64,000 nucleotides of DNA, taken from contig JAXLYE010000005.1 of the NCBI GenBank assembly GCA_046351595.1, positions 620,001-684,000 of the forward strand, in the 5' to 3' direction. A program made the translations under genes and the position numbers. Positions 25,450 to 33,972 of this stretch are shown here, one piece after another (the first letter of the stretch is position 1; the number at the start of each line of letters is the position of its first letter). The notes under the pieces were generated by a model. It saw only the letters and a list, made by a program, of their open reading frames with translations, made no database searches and had not been told where the DNA came from. This DNA comes from JAXLYE01 sp046351595 (lineage in GTDB: Bacteria > Myxococcota_A > Polyangia > Palsa-1104 > JAEUJZ01).

Positions 25450-28400
25450 CTACTTCAGCGGGAACAGGGTCAGATCGACGCCAAAGAAGATCCCGACGCG
25501 AATCGTCGAGAGGAACTCGGACGTCACGTTGGCGCTCGGGTCGGTGAAGGAGTACTTGCGCAGCTGAGGCGCGTAGGCGGCACCCCCGCCGAACGTCAGC
25601 GGCGTGCGCGGGATGTTGAGCTTGAGGTACAGACCCGGCGAGAACACGTCCTCCCAGGACACGTTGCTCTGGCGCTGGACGTTGGTCTGCTGGTTGGGCG
25701 GGTTCATAGACGTCGACGTATCGGTGAGGCCGCTCACACGGGCCACCGCGAGCTGTCCGAGATCGATGACCGTGGCATATAGCCCGATCGAGCCATTCGC
25801 CTTGGTCGGGGGCGACATGCCGCACCCGTCTCCCCGGAATGCCCGGCACAGGCTGTACCAGTCCGCGCTGAACTCGACGCCCAGGGAGGCCATTGCGCCG
25901 GCCCCCCAGCCGTCGCTCAGCATGACGTTCGTCGGACCGAGCGCGTGCTCCCACGCGGCGCTGCCGCCGACGACGGAGGTGACCGAGATCATCGGGCGCC
26001 GCTGCTTCGCGCGCCAGGTCCCGAGCGGGGCCGCCGCGGCCTGGAGCGCGGCCTGCACGCTCTTTGCGTCCTTTGCCGATGCCAGGTCGCTGATGAGGGG
26101 CAGGTAGCGCCGCACGCTCTCGGGCAGCGCGGCGGCGTCCTCCGACAGCAGGACGATCGTGCCGCGGATGCCATCGGCATAGTTGCCCTGGAACATGTCC
26201 CCGAGCACCTGGCAGACGCCGAGGAGGCGCACGATGTCAGGCGACTTCTCCTGCCCGACGAGGTCGGCCGCCGCCTCGACTACGTTGATCATCAGGGACA
26301 GCATCTGCGCGACCTTCTCGCGCGTCGACGACTTGTCCGGCTCCTTGACTACCTGGCGCAGCTGGGACTCCAGGTCGTACGCCGCGCGCAGCAGGCGCCG
26401 GAGCTGGATCAGCGCCTCGTTTTCGTCGTCCGCAGGCGGCCAGCTTGTGCAGCTGATGGCGTTCTTCTTCTTCTTCAGGGCCGCCAGCGGCTCTGGCAGG
26501 GTCACGTAGAGTCCATCGAGCGCTGTCCAGAAGTTCTCGTCCTCGACGATCTCCTTGATCTTGCCGCACGCGACGGTCTCGTCCCAGCCGCGAACCGTGC
26601 CGTCCTTGCCGGGCTTGAACATGTCCAGGACGCCGCCGGTCTCGGCGACCAGCGTGCCGACGGCGACCGCCGTGCATCCGAGCTTGTTCCGGGTGTCCTC
26701 GTCCGTGCACAGCTGCTTCGGCAGGGAGCTCCGGCGGGCGACCGTGGCAAGGCCGGCGAGCAGTTCCAGCGGGGAGGCGCCGCGGCGGAGCTGGGTGAAG
26801 ACATCATAGAGCCCGGCCAGCACGTCGATCGCGCCGACGGCGATACGGATGTCGCGGCCTACCCGCAAGGCATCGGGCGTCCCGTGGAGGAGCGCCCCCT
26901 GCCAAGCCAGGTCGAGGAGCAGGTCCAGATCCTTGTGTGCGCGCGCGACGATCGCGTCCGGGTCGGGCCGGCCGCCCTTCTTCTGGAGATCGGCGATGAG
27001 GTCGTTGCCGTCCTTCACCAGCGCGAAGAGCGCTGCGAACCGAGGGGGCGCCTTGGCGTCGGTGCCCTGGGCCGCTGGTCCGCTCTCGCCGCAGGCCGGG
27101 CTCTCTTGGAATAGCTCGCTCCAGCCGCGCGGGAGGTTCCCCTTGAACGCCTCGCCGACCGCCCTCCGGAACGCGTCCTGCTTGACCAGGCTGAGCAGGC
27201 CGTTGCAGGTCTCCTGCGCCCGGAACGGCGGGATCAGCCACGCTCTGGCCTGTTCGATCGCGAGCGCGACACCGAGCCCTGCGCACCCGGGCGGAGGATC
27301 CTTGCTGCTGCACTTGTCAGCGAGGCTGCTCTGCGGCGCGAGTTCCATCGCGAAGGGCGGAGCCAGCGCGTTGCGCTCCATCACCCAGGTGTAGTAGGCG
27401 GCAAATTTGGGGGCCTTGCCGGCTTTGTCCGTGAGGACCGGACCTGTCTCGGCGCATGCGATTCCCTTGAAGAGCTCATTCCAGTCCGCGGACAGGGAGC
27501 CGCCCATGGCCTCCTCGAGACCCCGCTTGAACTCGTCGCTCTCCACGGTGTCTTTGAGCCCCGTGCAGAGGGACTTCGGGCTGAACGGCGGCTTGAACCG
27601 CGCAGCGGCTCTGTCCAGAGCCGAAGCCACCCGCAGCGCCTTGCAGGAAGGGTCGCTGTCGTTCTCCTTGCACAGATCGGCCAGGTGGGTCTTGTCGGCG
27701 AACGTCTGCGCGAACTGCTTCAGCTCCGCGACGCCGCAGCCCTTCTTTGCTGCGCAGCGGACGATGAAGGACTCGGCCGCTCCCAGCATCTCAAGCGCCA
27801 CGTTGTCCTTGGCGAGCGCAGAGACGGCGACGATCGGAAAGCTCTCGAGGTCGGCGCGGACCGCCGAAGAGAACAGGCTCGCAGGGACCTGCTCGACGAT
27901 CTTGCCGGACGGGTCGTTCGGGTTGAGGATCTTGCACGCCTGCGGGAACCACTTCGATGTAGCGCAGATCTGCTTCTGCATGGTCTGCAGGAGCCACAGC
28001 CCCAGCTCTTGCGACGCGCGCTCCAGCAGGAAGTCGGTGAGGCCGGTAAAGAGCGCGGTCTGCCAAGACAGTCCCGATGCGCTGGCGGCGGCGCCCGATG
28101 CCCAGGTCGGCACGTCGGATGACACTCTGCTTGCACCGAGGTAGGGGCGGCAGTAAGGGAACAGCGCGGTCGCGCAGGTGGCCCCGTCCAGGGTGGCCTT
28201 GCCACACTTCGCTCGAGCCTGAGCCTCCGGACTGCTCAGCACATCCGGAGCGGCCTGACTTAACGATGTTTGGATATCTTCTTGTTTCGCAATCTTCTTG
28301 ATCTGTCCTTCAATATTCTTGATCTTTTCGGTCAATACACCGCGGAAGACAATGCAGTCATCGGACGCAGTCGGGTCCTGGCCGAGAATCTGCTTTGCAG

Positions 28401-28722
28401 CTTTTTTCAGATCTATAATCTCGGTCGGATCACATTTCTTCTCGACCTTTTCGCGAAGTTCGACCAGCCGCTCCTTCTTCTCCATCACAGAGAAGACGAC
28501 GTTTAGGTTCGCGGAGGCGCATGCCGTCGCGACCCGGTTGGTCCCTTCTGCGGCAGCTGGCTTCTCGCTCACCCCTGGCTTTCGCAGCGGGGCAGGGGCC
28601 AGTCGCCACGACCCCTGCGGCCGGCCCTCGGCGTGAGCAGAGCTGAGAGGCGAGAGCGTCGCGACTAGTGCAACGCCCATTGCCGAGCGGAGCGCCCATT
28701 CTTGGCTACTCGATCGACCCAT
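25450..28722 (-). CDS. Large exported protein with internal repeats and probable beta-barrel C-terminus
   Basis: 1090 residues from ATG 28722 with AAGGGG about nine bases upstream. A signal peptide ends near residue 31 (SSAHA). Residues about 75-160 are Lys/Glu-rich and probably coiled-coil (EKKERLVELREKVEKKC). Two diverged repeats of about 130 residues follow, aligned on FKPPFSPKSLCTGL / LIPPFRAQETCNGL and DWNELFKGIACAETGP / GWSELFQESPACGESGP, with conserved cysteines that may pair. The last 190 residues alternate hydrophobic and polar residues (SPGLYLKLNIPRTPLTFGGG, IRVGIFFGVDLTLFPLK) and end in an aromatic/hydrophobic strand, like outer-membrane barrels. No known family recognised. The DNA for the coiled-coil part (about 28240-28520) is more AT-rich than the rest. 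Divergent from the metzincin operon. Confidence 0.75.
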   Translation of the reverse strand: MGRSSSQEWALRSAMGVALVATLSPLSSAHAEGRPQGSWRLAPAPLRKPGVSEKPAAAEGTNRVATACASANLNVVFSVMEKKERLVELREKVEKKCDPTEIIDLKKAAKQILGQDPTASDDCIVFRGVLTEKIKNIEGQIKKIAKQEDIQTSLSQAAPDVLSSPEAQARAKCGKATLDGATCATALFPYCRPYLGASRVSSDVPTWASGAAASASGLSWQTALFTGLTDFLLERASQELGLWLLQTMQKQICATSKWFPQACKILNPNDPSGKIVEQVPASLFSSAVRADLESFPIVAVSALAKDNVALEMLGAAESFIVRCAAKKGCGVAELKQFAQTFADKTHLADLCKENDSDPSCKALRVASALDRAAARFKPPFSPKSLCTGLKDTVESDEFKRGLEEAMGGSLSADWNELFKGIACAETGPVLTDKAGKAPKFAAYYTWVMERNALAPPFAMELAPQSSLADKCSSKDPPPGCAGLGVALAIEQARAWLIPPFRAQETCNGLLSLVKQDAFRRAVGEAFKGNLPRGWSELFQESPACGESGPAAQGTDAKAPPRFAALFALVKDGNDLIADLQKKGGRPDPDAIVARAHKDLDLLLDLAWQGALLHGTPDALRVGRDIRIAVGAIDVLAGLYDVFTQLRRGASPLELLAGLATVARRSSLPKQLCTDEDTRNKLGCTAVAVGTLVAETGGVLDMFKPGKDGTVRGWDETVACGKIKEIVEDENFWTALDGLYVTLPEPLAALKKKKNAISCTSWPPADDENEALIQLRRLLRAAYDLESQLRQVVKEPDKSSTREKVAQMLSLMINVVEAAADLVGQEKSPDIVRLLGVCQVLGDMFQGNYADGIRGTIVLLSEDAAALPESVRRYLPLISDLASAKDAKSVQAALQAAAAPLGTWRAKQRRPMISVTSVVGGSAAWEHALGPTNVMLSDGWGAGAMASLGVEFSADWYSLCRAFRGDGCGMSPPTKANGSIGLYATVIDLGQLAVARVSGLTDTSTSMNPPNQQTNVQRQSNVSWEDVFSPGLYLKLNIPRTPLTFGGGAAYAPQLRKYSFTDPSANVTSEFLSTIRVGIFFGVDLTLFPLK

Positions 28723-28768
28723 ATAAAGCTACCCCTTGGTTACGCGTAGTGTTACCATTTCCGCCCTT

Positions 28769-28789
28769 ATTGCCGTCGGCGATGGCAAT
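28769..28789. promoter_or_regulatory. 21-bp imperfect palindrome in a divergent promoter region
   Basis: Arms ATTGCC (28769-28774) and GGCAAT (28784-28789) are perfect and the inner bases continue the symmetry with three mismatched positions. It lies 47 bases upstream of the 1090-aa exported protein gene and 164 bases upstream of the metzincin gene, so it could be an operator for either or both. Confidence 0.45.
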
Positions 28790-28952
28790 TCAATCCACCA
28801 TGTTGATTTCGGGCTGTCAATAGATTAAGAATCCAGCGACCGCGCAGGCATACTGTAAATAGGAACCTCGGGCTGCGACGGAAAGCCATTAATCTCCGAT
28901 GTCAGAGGCTCAATTGCTGATGTCGTTTCTCGCGCAGAAGGAGACGTAACGG

Positions 28953-29630
28953 ATGGAGTCAGAAATAGGGATCTGTCTGGACGTGGAGCCGGCTGCCATT
29001 CCTGCGGACATCAAGACGCGTCCGGGTCTCGTCAGGGCGTTCAAGTGGGATCCGGGGGATCTGATTCGCATCGCATTCCTCAATGGCACGCCCAACCTCA
29101 AGGAGCGGGTCGCACGAGTCGCTGCTGAGTGGTGTCAGCTCGCGAACATCGTCTTCGCCTTCGGCGCGGCGGCGGACAAGGCCGACGTGCGCGTGTCCTT
29201 CCAGGGCCGTGCCTCCTGGTCTCACCTCGGGACCGACTGCCGGAGCGCACCCAAGGGCGCACCGACCATGAACCTCGCCCTCGAACCCGACTCACCTGAC
29301 GACCGCCTGCTGCGAGTCGTCCGCCACGAGTTCGGCCACGTCCTCGGGCTCGTCCACGAGCACCAGCAGCCGGATGCATCGGGCATTCACTGGGAGGAGA
29401 CCAGAGTGGTCGACTACTTCCGCGGTCTCGGGCTCACCGATCCGCAGATTCGGGCAAACGTCCTCACCCGGTACAGCCAAGGGCTGACGGCCCACACTCG
29501 CTTCGACCCCAAGTCCATCATGGTCTACCCCATTCCGGCCGATCTGACCCGGGAGAAGATCGGAATCGACTGGAACCTCTCGTTTTCCCACGAAGACATC
29601 CAGTTCATCGCCGAGCAGTACCCGTTCTGA
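28953..29630 (+). CDS. Metzincin zinc metalloprotease (astacin/matrixin-like)
   Basis: 225 residues with AAGGAG nine bases before the ATG. The zinc-binding motif HEFGHVLGLVHEH begins near residue 125 (His125, Glu126, His129, Gly132, His135), and the metzincin Met-turn appears as SIMVYP near residue 188. The region before it (VRVSFQGRASWSHLG, MNLAL) fits the upper subdomain of bacterial astacin/matrixin-like peptidases. There is no signal peptide and no obvious propeptide, so a cytoplasmic or non-classically exported enzyme is implied. It heads a tight three-gene operon with a metacaspase-like protease eight bases downstream. Both being proteases without export signals suggests a joint intracellular or conflict role, which is inference. 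Confidence 0.88.
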   Translation: MESEIGICLDVEPAAIPADIKTRPGLVRAFKWDPGDLIRIAFLNGTPNLKERVARVAAEWCQLANIVFAFGAAADKADVRVSFQGRASWSHLGTDCRSAPKGAPTMNLALEPDSPDDRLLRVVRHEFGHVLGLVHEHQQPDASGIHWEETRVVDYFRGLGLTDPQIRANVLTRYSQGLTAHTRFDPKSIMVYPIPADLTREKIGIDWNLSFSHEDIQFIAEQYPF

Positions 29631-29638
29631 GTGCAGGA

Positions 29639-30700
29639 ATGGCGGCAAAGAACGCAGACGACTTCGCGGTGCTCGCCGGGATCAACCGCTATCCCCGGCT
29701 CGGCGATCTGAACGGCCCCGAGAACGACGCCATCGCGTTTCGTGACTGGCTGCTCGCTCCCGAAGGCGGCAGTCTCGAGGAGAGGAACATCACCCTGATC
29801 CGCTCGTCCGACTTCGCTGCCGGTGGGGACATGCTATTGGCGAAGCCAAGTGCTCAGGAAATCCTCCTGCCCCTGCGGCGGCTCCGGGAGCAAGGCATGG
29901 GGAACGGCTGGCACCTGGGGCGGCGCCTCTACCTCTTCTTTGCGGGTCACGGCTTTGCGCCCACGTCCGTCCAGTCGGACATGAGCGACCCCGTGCTCCT
30001 CACCGCCGATGCCGCGCAGACCGAACTGCTCCATGTGCCGGTGGTCAAGTACGCAAACTGGTTCCGCGACTCCGGGATGTTCGACGAGGTCGTGCTGTTC
30101 ATGGACTGCTGCCGGCGGGGCAACGTCTCGGTCGGACCGCAAGCGATACCGTGGTCGCGCACGAACGACAGGAAGGCCTCGCGGCGCACGTTCTACGCGC
30201 TCGCGGCGCGCCTGGGCGTCGAATCACGCGAGCGCGAGTTCGAGGGGGTGCGCCACGGCGTCTTCACCAAGACGCTGCTCAACGGCCTGCTTGGCGCCGC
30301 CGCTCCAAAGGACGGAGGGCGCATCACGGGGACGCTCCTCGCCGAGTTTCTGCACCGGCAGGTCCCGCTGGCGAGCGGCTCGGGCCAGAGCGACGTCACC
30401 CGAGATGAGGAGCTCGATCCCGAGATCCGCTTCGACCCCTCGTTCGACCTCGACTTCGGTCAGCCCCCGAGCTCGCGAGTGAGCACCACGCCGGTGTGCA
30501 TCAAGCTCGCGGATGACACGGTCGGCAGCCGCGTGAAGCTGCTCGACAGCACGCGCCGCATTGTGGCCGTGCGCGACTCTGCACCGGCGCTCTGGCTGCT
30601 CGATCTGCTCCCTGGCTTCTACAAGCTGGAGGGGCCGACGCGCAGCATCCTCTTTGAAGTGACGACTCCCAACGGTGAGGTGCTGAATGTGTCCTTCTGA
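29639..30700 (+). CDS. Metacaspase-like (C14) cysteine protease
   Basis: 353 residues, ATG eight bases after the metzincin stop, with AGGA immediately before it. The caspase fold is clear from VLAGINRYPRLGDLNGPENDA at the start, the catalytic His in FFAGHGFAP near residue 103 and the catalytic Cys in LFMDCCRRG near 156. From about residue 270 a C-terminal extension (VCIKLADDTVGSRVKLLDS to TTPNGEVLNVSF) looks like a small beta domain. No signal peptide. The stop overlaps the next gene start by 14 bases, implying coupled translation. Family knowledge: such metacaspase-like proteins are common in multicellular or predatory bacteria and in conflict systems. The activating signal and substrate are unknown. 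Confidence 0.88.
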   Translation: MAAKNADDFAVLAGINRYPRLGDLNGPENDAIAFRDWLLAPEGGSLEERNITLIRSSDFAAGGDMLLAKPSAQEILLPLRRLREQGMGNGWHLGRRLYLFFAGHGFAPTSVQSDMSDPVLLTADAAQTELLHVPVVKYANWFRDSGMFDEVVLFMDCCRRGNVSVGPQAIPWSRTNDRKASRRTFYALAARLGVESREREFEGVRHGVFTKTLLNGLLGAAAPKDGGRITGTLLAEFLHRQVPLASGSGQSDVTRDEELDPEIRFDPSFDLDFGQPPSSRVSTTPVCIKLADDTVGSRVKLLDSTRRIVAVRDSAPALWLLDLLPGFYKLEGPTRSILFEVTTPNGEVLNVSF

Positions 30701-32165
30701 GCAGCTCGGCGACTCCCACCCGCACGTGAGCGGCGAGGGCGACTCCGCGCCGGCACGCCGGGTCCTCATCGGCCCGCTCGATCACGGCACGGAGATCGCG
30801 GTGCTCGGTGCGGATCAGCGGGAGCTCGCCGCTGGCTACTGCACGCTGGAGGTTTCGCTGGTTCCCGGCATCTATAAGTTCCGCGTGCGCGCGGGCACGG
30901 CAGTCCGCGACGTGCTCTGCAGCATCGAGCCAGGCGACACGCCGCTGGTCCTCACTGAACTCGGTGTGCTCATCCCATCGCCGATTCCGGTCCCGGGTAC
31001 GCGCTACGCGAACCCCGACCAGCTCGCGATCGCAGACAGGCTTGCGACCGCTGACGCGCTGAACGAGGGAGAAGGTGGCGCGCTGTTCATCTTCGTCCGG
31101 GATCAAGGAGACCGGCCGGAAGCGGGCGCCGCATATCCTGCCAATCCCGCCGAGGGACTGTCCATCCAGCTGGAGAGCAGCACCGGACCCCGGTCGATCG
31201 CGCTCGGGGAGCACGCATCGGTCACGGGCAGCGGGAGCGCGGGCGTGTGCGCAGGACGCAATGTCCACCTCCGCCCGGGACGGCACAGGCTCCGCTTCGA
31301 TGCAGCGGCCGACGGCACATTCGAGCTGAGCGCGGTGGTCTGCGCTGGCTGGCAGACCCTGGTCTTCGTGCCCATCGACTTCTCCGGCGACGCACCGCGA
31401 CCGGGACTGGCCGAAGCAGCCCTCTTCATGCGCCCACTCGATGAGACGGGGACACTGGCTGAGCGCGCCGCGGTCGTGCGTGCCGGCGAGATCGCCCGTA
31501 TGAACCTCGTCCGCCGTCGGCCCGTGATCACCGCCGAGGACGTGGAGCGCCTCGTCGTGGGCCGACTGCTCGATCCGCTGCAGGCAATCTGCGGGGCGCA
31601 CCTGCTGCTGCTCGCGCCGGAGCCAGACAAGCCACGTATCGCGGCGATCGTCGCGAAGCTGAAGGAGGCGGTCCCGGATCATCCTGACGTCGCGGCGCTG
31701 TCCCTCCGGCTCGGCGACACTCCGGCCGGGTCTTTCGCAGCACCGCCGATGTTCGTCGCGAGCTGGGACCTCATCGTGCGGGCCGCGAGCACGGAGCATG
31801 CGCTGATTCCTCCGGGCTCGCTCTCGGAGTACTGCGCGACGCACCTGTGGGGCGACGGTGCCTATGTGCTCTGGCACAGTCCTCCAGATGAGACCTGGGC
31901 GGTTTCCGGTAACACGACGCGGGCGCTCCGTACCCTCCGTACGCTCGACGATGCGCGCCGCGCCGCGCGCCGGCTGGTAGCGGAGGACGGCGAGCTCGCC
32001 GAGCGGGCGCGAGGCTCGTCGCTCTCTCCCTGGGAGAACGCGCTGCTGGATCACCTCATCGCCGACAACGAGACAAGCGCAGATGAGCTGGCTCGCAGCC
32101 TGCGCGTCCCGCGCTCTGCACTCGACTCAATCAGCGCCACGCTCGCGACCAAGCTCGACGAGTAA
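30687..32165 (+). CDS. Unknown protein, third gene of protease operon
   Basis: 492 residues, starting inside the end of the metacaspase gene (14-base overlap), so probably translated with it. No known family recognised. The first 100 residues (RRVLIGPLDHGTEIAVLG, GIYKFRVRAGTAVRDVLCSI) resemble in style the C-terminal beta extension of the metacaspase, suggesting a shared small domain. The centre is mixed, with a hydrophobic helix ICGAHLLLLAPEPDKPRIA. The last 60 residues look like a helix-turn-helix (SPWENALLDHLIADNETSADELARSL split by short turns). No signal or membrane segment. It may be a substrate, inhibitor or activator of the two proteases; this is inference from coupling only. Confidence 0.75.
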   Translation: MCPSEQLGDSHPHVSGEGDSAPARRVLIGPLDHGTEIAVLGADQRELAAGYCTLEVSLVPGIYKFRVRAGTAVRDVLCSIEPGDTPLVLTELGVLIPSPIPVPGTRYANPDQLAIADRLATADALNEGEGGALFIFVRDQGDRPEAGAAYPANPAEGLSIQLESSTGPRSIALGEHASVTGSGSAGVCAGRNVHLRPGRHRLRFDAAADGTFELSAVVCAGWQTLVFVPIDFSGDAPRPGLAEAALFMRPLDETGTLAERAAVVRAGEIARMNLVRRRPVITAEDVERLVVGRLLDPLQAICGAHLLLLAPEPDKPRIAAIVAKLKEAVPDHPDVAALSLRLGDTPAGSFAAPPMFVASWDLIVRAASTEHALIPPGSLSEYCATHLWGDGAYVLWHSPPDETWAVSGNTTRALRTLRTLDDARRAARRLVAEDGELAERARGSSLSPWENALLDHLIADNETSADELARSLRVPRSALDSISATLATKLDE

Positions 32166-32297
32166 CTTGCCCTGTCCGACCGGCGTCGCGGTACGTCGGC
32201 TTGGTCCATCGCCGCGCGTTTCTCGCGCGATGCATCAAGGCCCATGAGGCAAGGTACTAAACCGCGACCCACACGAAACACGGACCGGTGCAGGTCC

Positions 32298-32311
32298 TGC
32301 CGCCTGCGGCA
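32298..32311. terminator. Stem-loop between convergent genes
   Basis: TGCCGC and GCGGCA form a 6-bp stem around CT. A second 6-bp stem, CGCGCG/CGCGCG around TTTCT, lies at 32213-32229. Both fall in the 282-base gap between the convergent protease operon and lipoprotein genes, where a bidirectional terminator is expected, though T-runs are lacking. Confidence 0.3.
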
Positions 32312-32447
32312 TCCCTCCGCTTGCGCATCGAGAGCCTCCGGCGTCACCCGCCCCTCCGCAAAGCTTCACGTCGCATCTGCGGCGCGGTTTAGGAATCGGG
32401 TACGGTCATCCCAGATGGCAGGTGTCGGCCCTGTCGCAGCGTGGGTG

Positions 32448-33179
32448 CTACTTGCACTCGTCGCGGCTGAGGCTCTGGGTCCGCCAGGTGCCGGTCGTGC
32501 TGTCCATGCAGCCGAGCCATGCGAAGCCGCTCATGCAGCACGCCGCACCGCCGTGCGGCAGGGCCGCATCCGACGTGCAGAGGTGCCGGGGGCTGCTGCT
32601 GGTTGCGGTACGGAGGGCGCCGCCGGCGCTCACCATGGCGCTGGATGAGCACTGGTCCGGCGCCGACGGCGGGCCGAAGATGTCGCGGATCATCGAGAGG
32701 GCTCCGCAGGAGGTCTGGTCCCGCCACAGGTAGACATCCGGGTACCACGTCGGGCTCTTACAGCCGGCCAGCAAGTCCTCCGGGATGGCGCCGCCCGCGA
32801 GCACCTTGCGAAGGACGCTGACACGCCTGCGCAAGGCGTCGACCGAGGCGGGTCCCGTCGCTCCGTCAGCGAGCCGCAGCAGCTCGGCCTCGGCCTCATC
32901 CAGATCCGCTTGCAGACCGGCGCGTCCGACGTGAACCCGGCGGACGGCGGTTCCCTCCCTACGCTCGAACACGCCGGACGCGATGCGGCGCCAAGTGGGG
33001 TCGTGCGCTTCGGCGATTTTCGATTCGTCCGCGGACAGAGGGGACTGCGTCTGCGCGACCTGGGTCTGGAAAGGGACAGCGTGGGAAGCCGAATCGGCTT
33101 CGAGCGCGTGACCGTCACACCCAAAGAGCCAGATTCCAAGGGTGAGCACGGAGAGGGAGCGGACGGAATGCGACGACAT
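32448..33179 (-). CDS. Cys-rich lipoprotein of unknown function
   Basis: 243 residues from ATG 33179 with an excellent AAAGGAGG site; the open frame upstream to 33389 has no ribosome site. The signal peptide ends with the lipobox WLFGCDG. The middle has a helical Leu/Arg-rich segment (ADLDEAEAELLRLADGA, VDALRRRVSVLRKVL). The last 90 residues contain eight cysteines in a pattern such as CKSPTWYPDVYLW, TSCGALSMIRD, CTSDAALPHGGAACC and CMDSTTGTW, probably a disulfide-stabilised domain. No known family recognised. It follows another lipoprotein gene (41-base gap) and is probably transcribed with it from the sigma-54 promoter at 33766-33781. Confidence 0.78.
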   Translation of the reverse strand: MSSHSVRSLSVLTLGIWLFGCDGHALEADSASHAVPFQTQVAQTQSPLSADESKIAEAHDPTWRRIASGVFERREGTAVRRVHVGRAGLQADLDEAEAELLRLADGATGPASVDALRRRVSVLRKVLAGGAIPEDLLAGCKSPTWYPDVYLWRDQTSCGALSMIRDIFGPPSAPDQCSSSAMVSAGGALRTATSSSPRHLCTSDAALPHGGAACCMSGFAWLGCMDSTTGTWRTQSLSRDECK

Positions 33180-33220
33180 CTGTTTTCCTCCTTTGTTGCT
33201 GGGGTTCTTGGGACGAAAAA

Positions 33221-33691
33221 TCAGTACTTCGTGTCGAAGACGGCGGCGGTCGCGGGGCAGCCACCGAGCAGCAGCTGGATGTGCGACATGGCGCTCAGTG
33301 CACAGGGCTTGCCGGCGTGCGGCAGCACAAGCCGACCGGACCACGCGCCCCGGGCCGTGCTCGAGCTTGTCCGCTCGATGCTGCTGCACACCTCAGGCGT
33401 ACCTTCGATCGTGATGCACGCGCTCCCGATGGCATTGGCGATGGCAACCGGACCAGTAATTATTTCCCGTCGATCCTCTGCCACGACGTTCGCATAGCAG
33501 TTGATGCCATCGCGTTCGACGGAGACAGCAGCGTAGAAATTCCCCCCGCAGCTTGTCGCCGAGTCCGAGCGGAGCGACTGAATCGATTGCTCCACCTCGG
33601 GCGTAACCGGGGAGGCACCAGCGCCTCCTCCGCAGGCGAAGAGGGCGAGCGAAGACAACACCAGCAGGTACCGCTTGGGGACGTTGGACAT
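33221..33691 (-). CDS. Small lipoprotein
   Basis: 156 residues with AAGGAG before the ATG at 33691. The signal peptide ends LALFACGGG, a clear lipobox followed by Gly. The mature part contains six cysteines (SCGGNFYAAV, INCYANVV, SACITIEG, EVCSSIE, KPCALSA, GGCPATAAV) and probably folds with disulfides on the outer membrane. No family recognised. It is the first gene of a two-lipoprotein operon downstream of a sigma-54 promoter and twin palindromes, which lie between it and the FHA/sigma-54 activator gene. Confidence 0.8.
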   Translation of the reverse strand: MSNVPKRYLLVLSSLALFACGGGAGASPVTPEVEQSIQSLRSDSATSCGGNFYAAVSVERDGINCYANVVAEDRREIITGPVAIANAIGSACITIEGTPEVCSSIERTSSSTARGAWSGRLVLPHAGKPCALSAMSHIQLLLGGCPATAAVFDTKY

Positions 33692-33765
33692 AGAGGACTC
33701 CTTTCGAGCTGTCGGGAAGAGCGACGCTCGCTCTGTCTTGGACCGCAGCTCGCAGGAGGGCCTAC

Positions 33766-33781
33766 TGCACAGCCAGTGCCA
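33766..33781 (-). promoter_or_regulatory. Sigma-54 promoter of the two-lipoprotein operon
   Basis: Read on the minus strand, TGGCAC (33781-33776) and GTGCA (33770-33766) have GG-N10-GC spacing. The -24 element is perfect and the -12 element differs by one base from TTGCA. The predicted start site is about 60-65 bases upstream of the ATG at 33691. Twin palindromes lie 117-163 bases upstream of it, the usual place for activator binding. Confidence 0.68.
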
Positions 33782-33897
33782 GGGTGTGCCCGCTCTGCAG
33801 GCGAATTCCTATCTACGGGAGCGCTCCGTCGTGACAGCGCCCCGGCTCCGCTGGCAAGCTGACGGGGGTACGTGCTGGCTTGGGAGCCTCGGGGAAT

Positions 33898-33929
33898 CGT
33901 TCATGAACGGCTACGACCGTTCATGAACG
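33898..33929. promoter_or_regulatory. Twin 12-bp palindromes, likely activator-binding (UAS) sites
   Basis: The perfect palindrome CGTTCATGAACG occurs at 33898-33909 and again at 33918-33929, centres exactly 20 bases apart, so two dimers would bind on the same face of the helix. The pair is upstream of the sigma-54 promoter at 33766-33781 and immediately downstream of the FHA/sigma-54 activator gene, which encodes a Fis-type helix-turn-helix. This is the layout of an enhancer for a neighbouring sigma-54 activator. Confidence 0.68.
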
Positions 33930-33972
33930 ATCTCAACCGAATCAGCACACATAAGAGGAGCCACCGCAGTGG

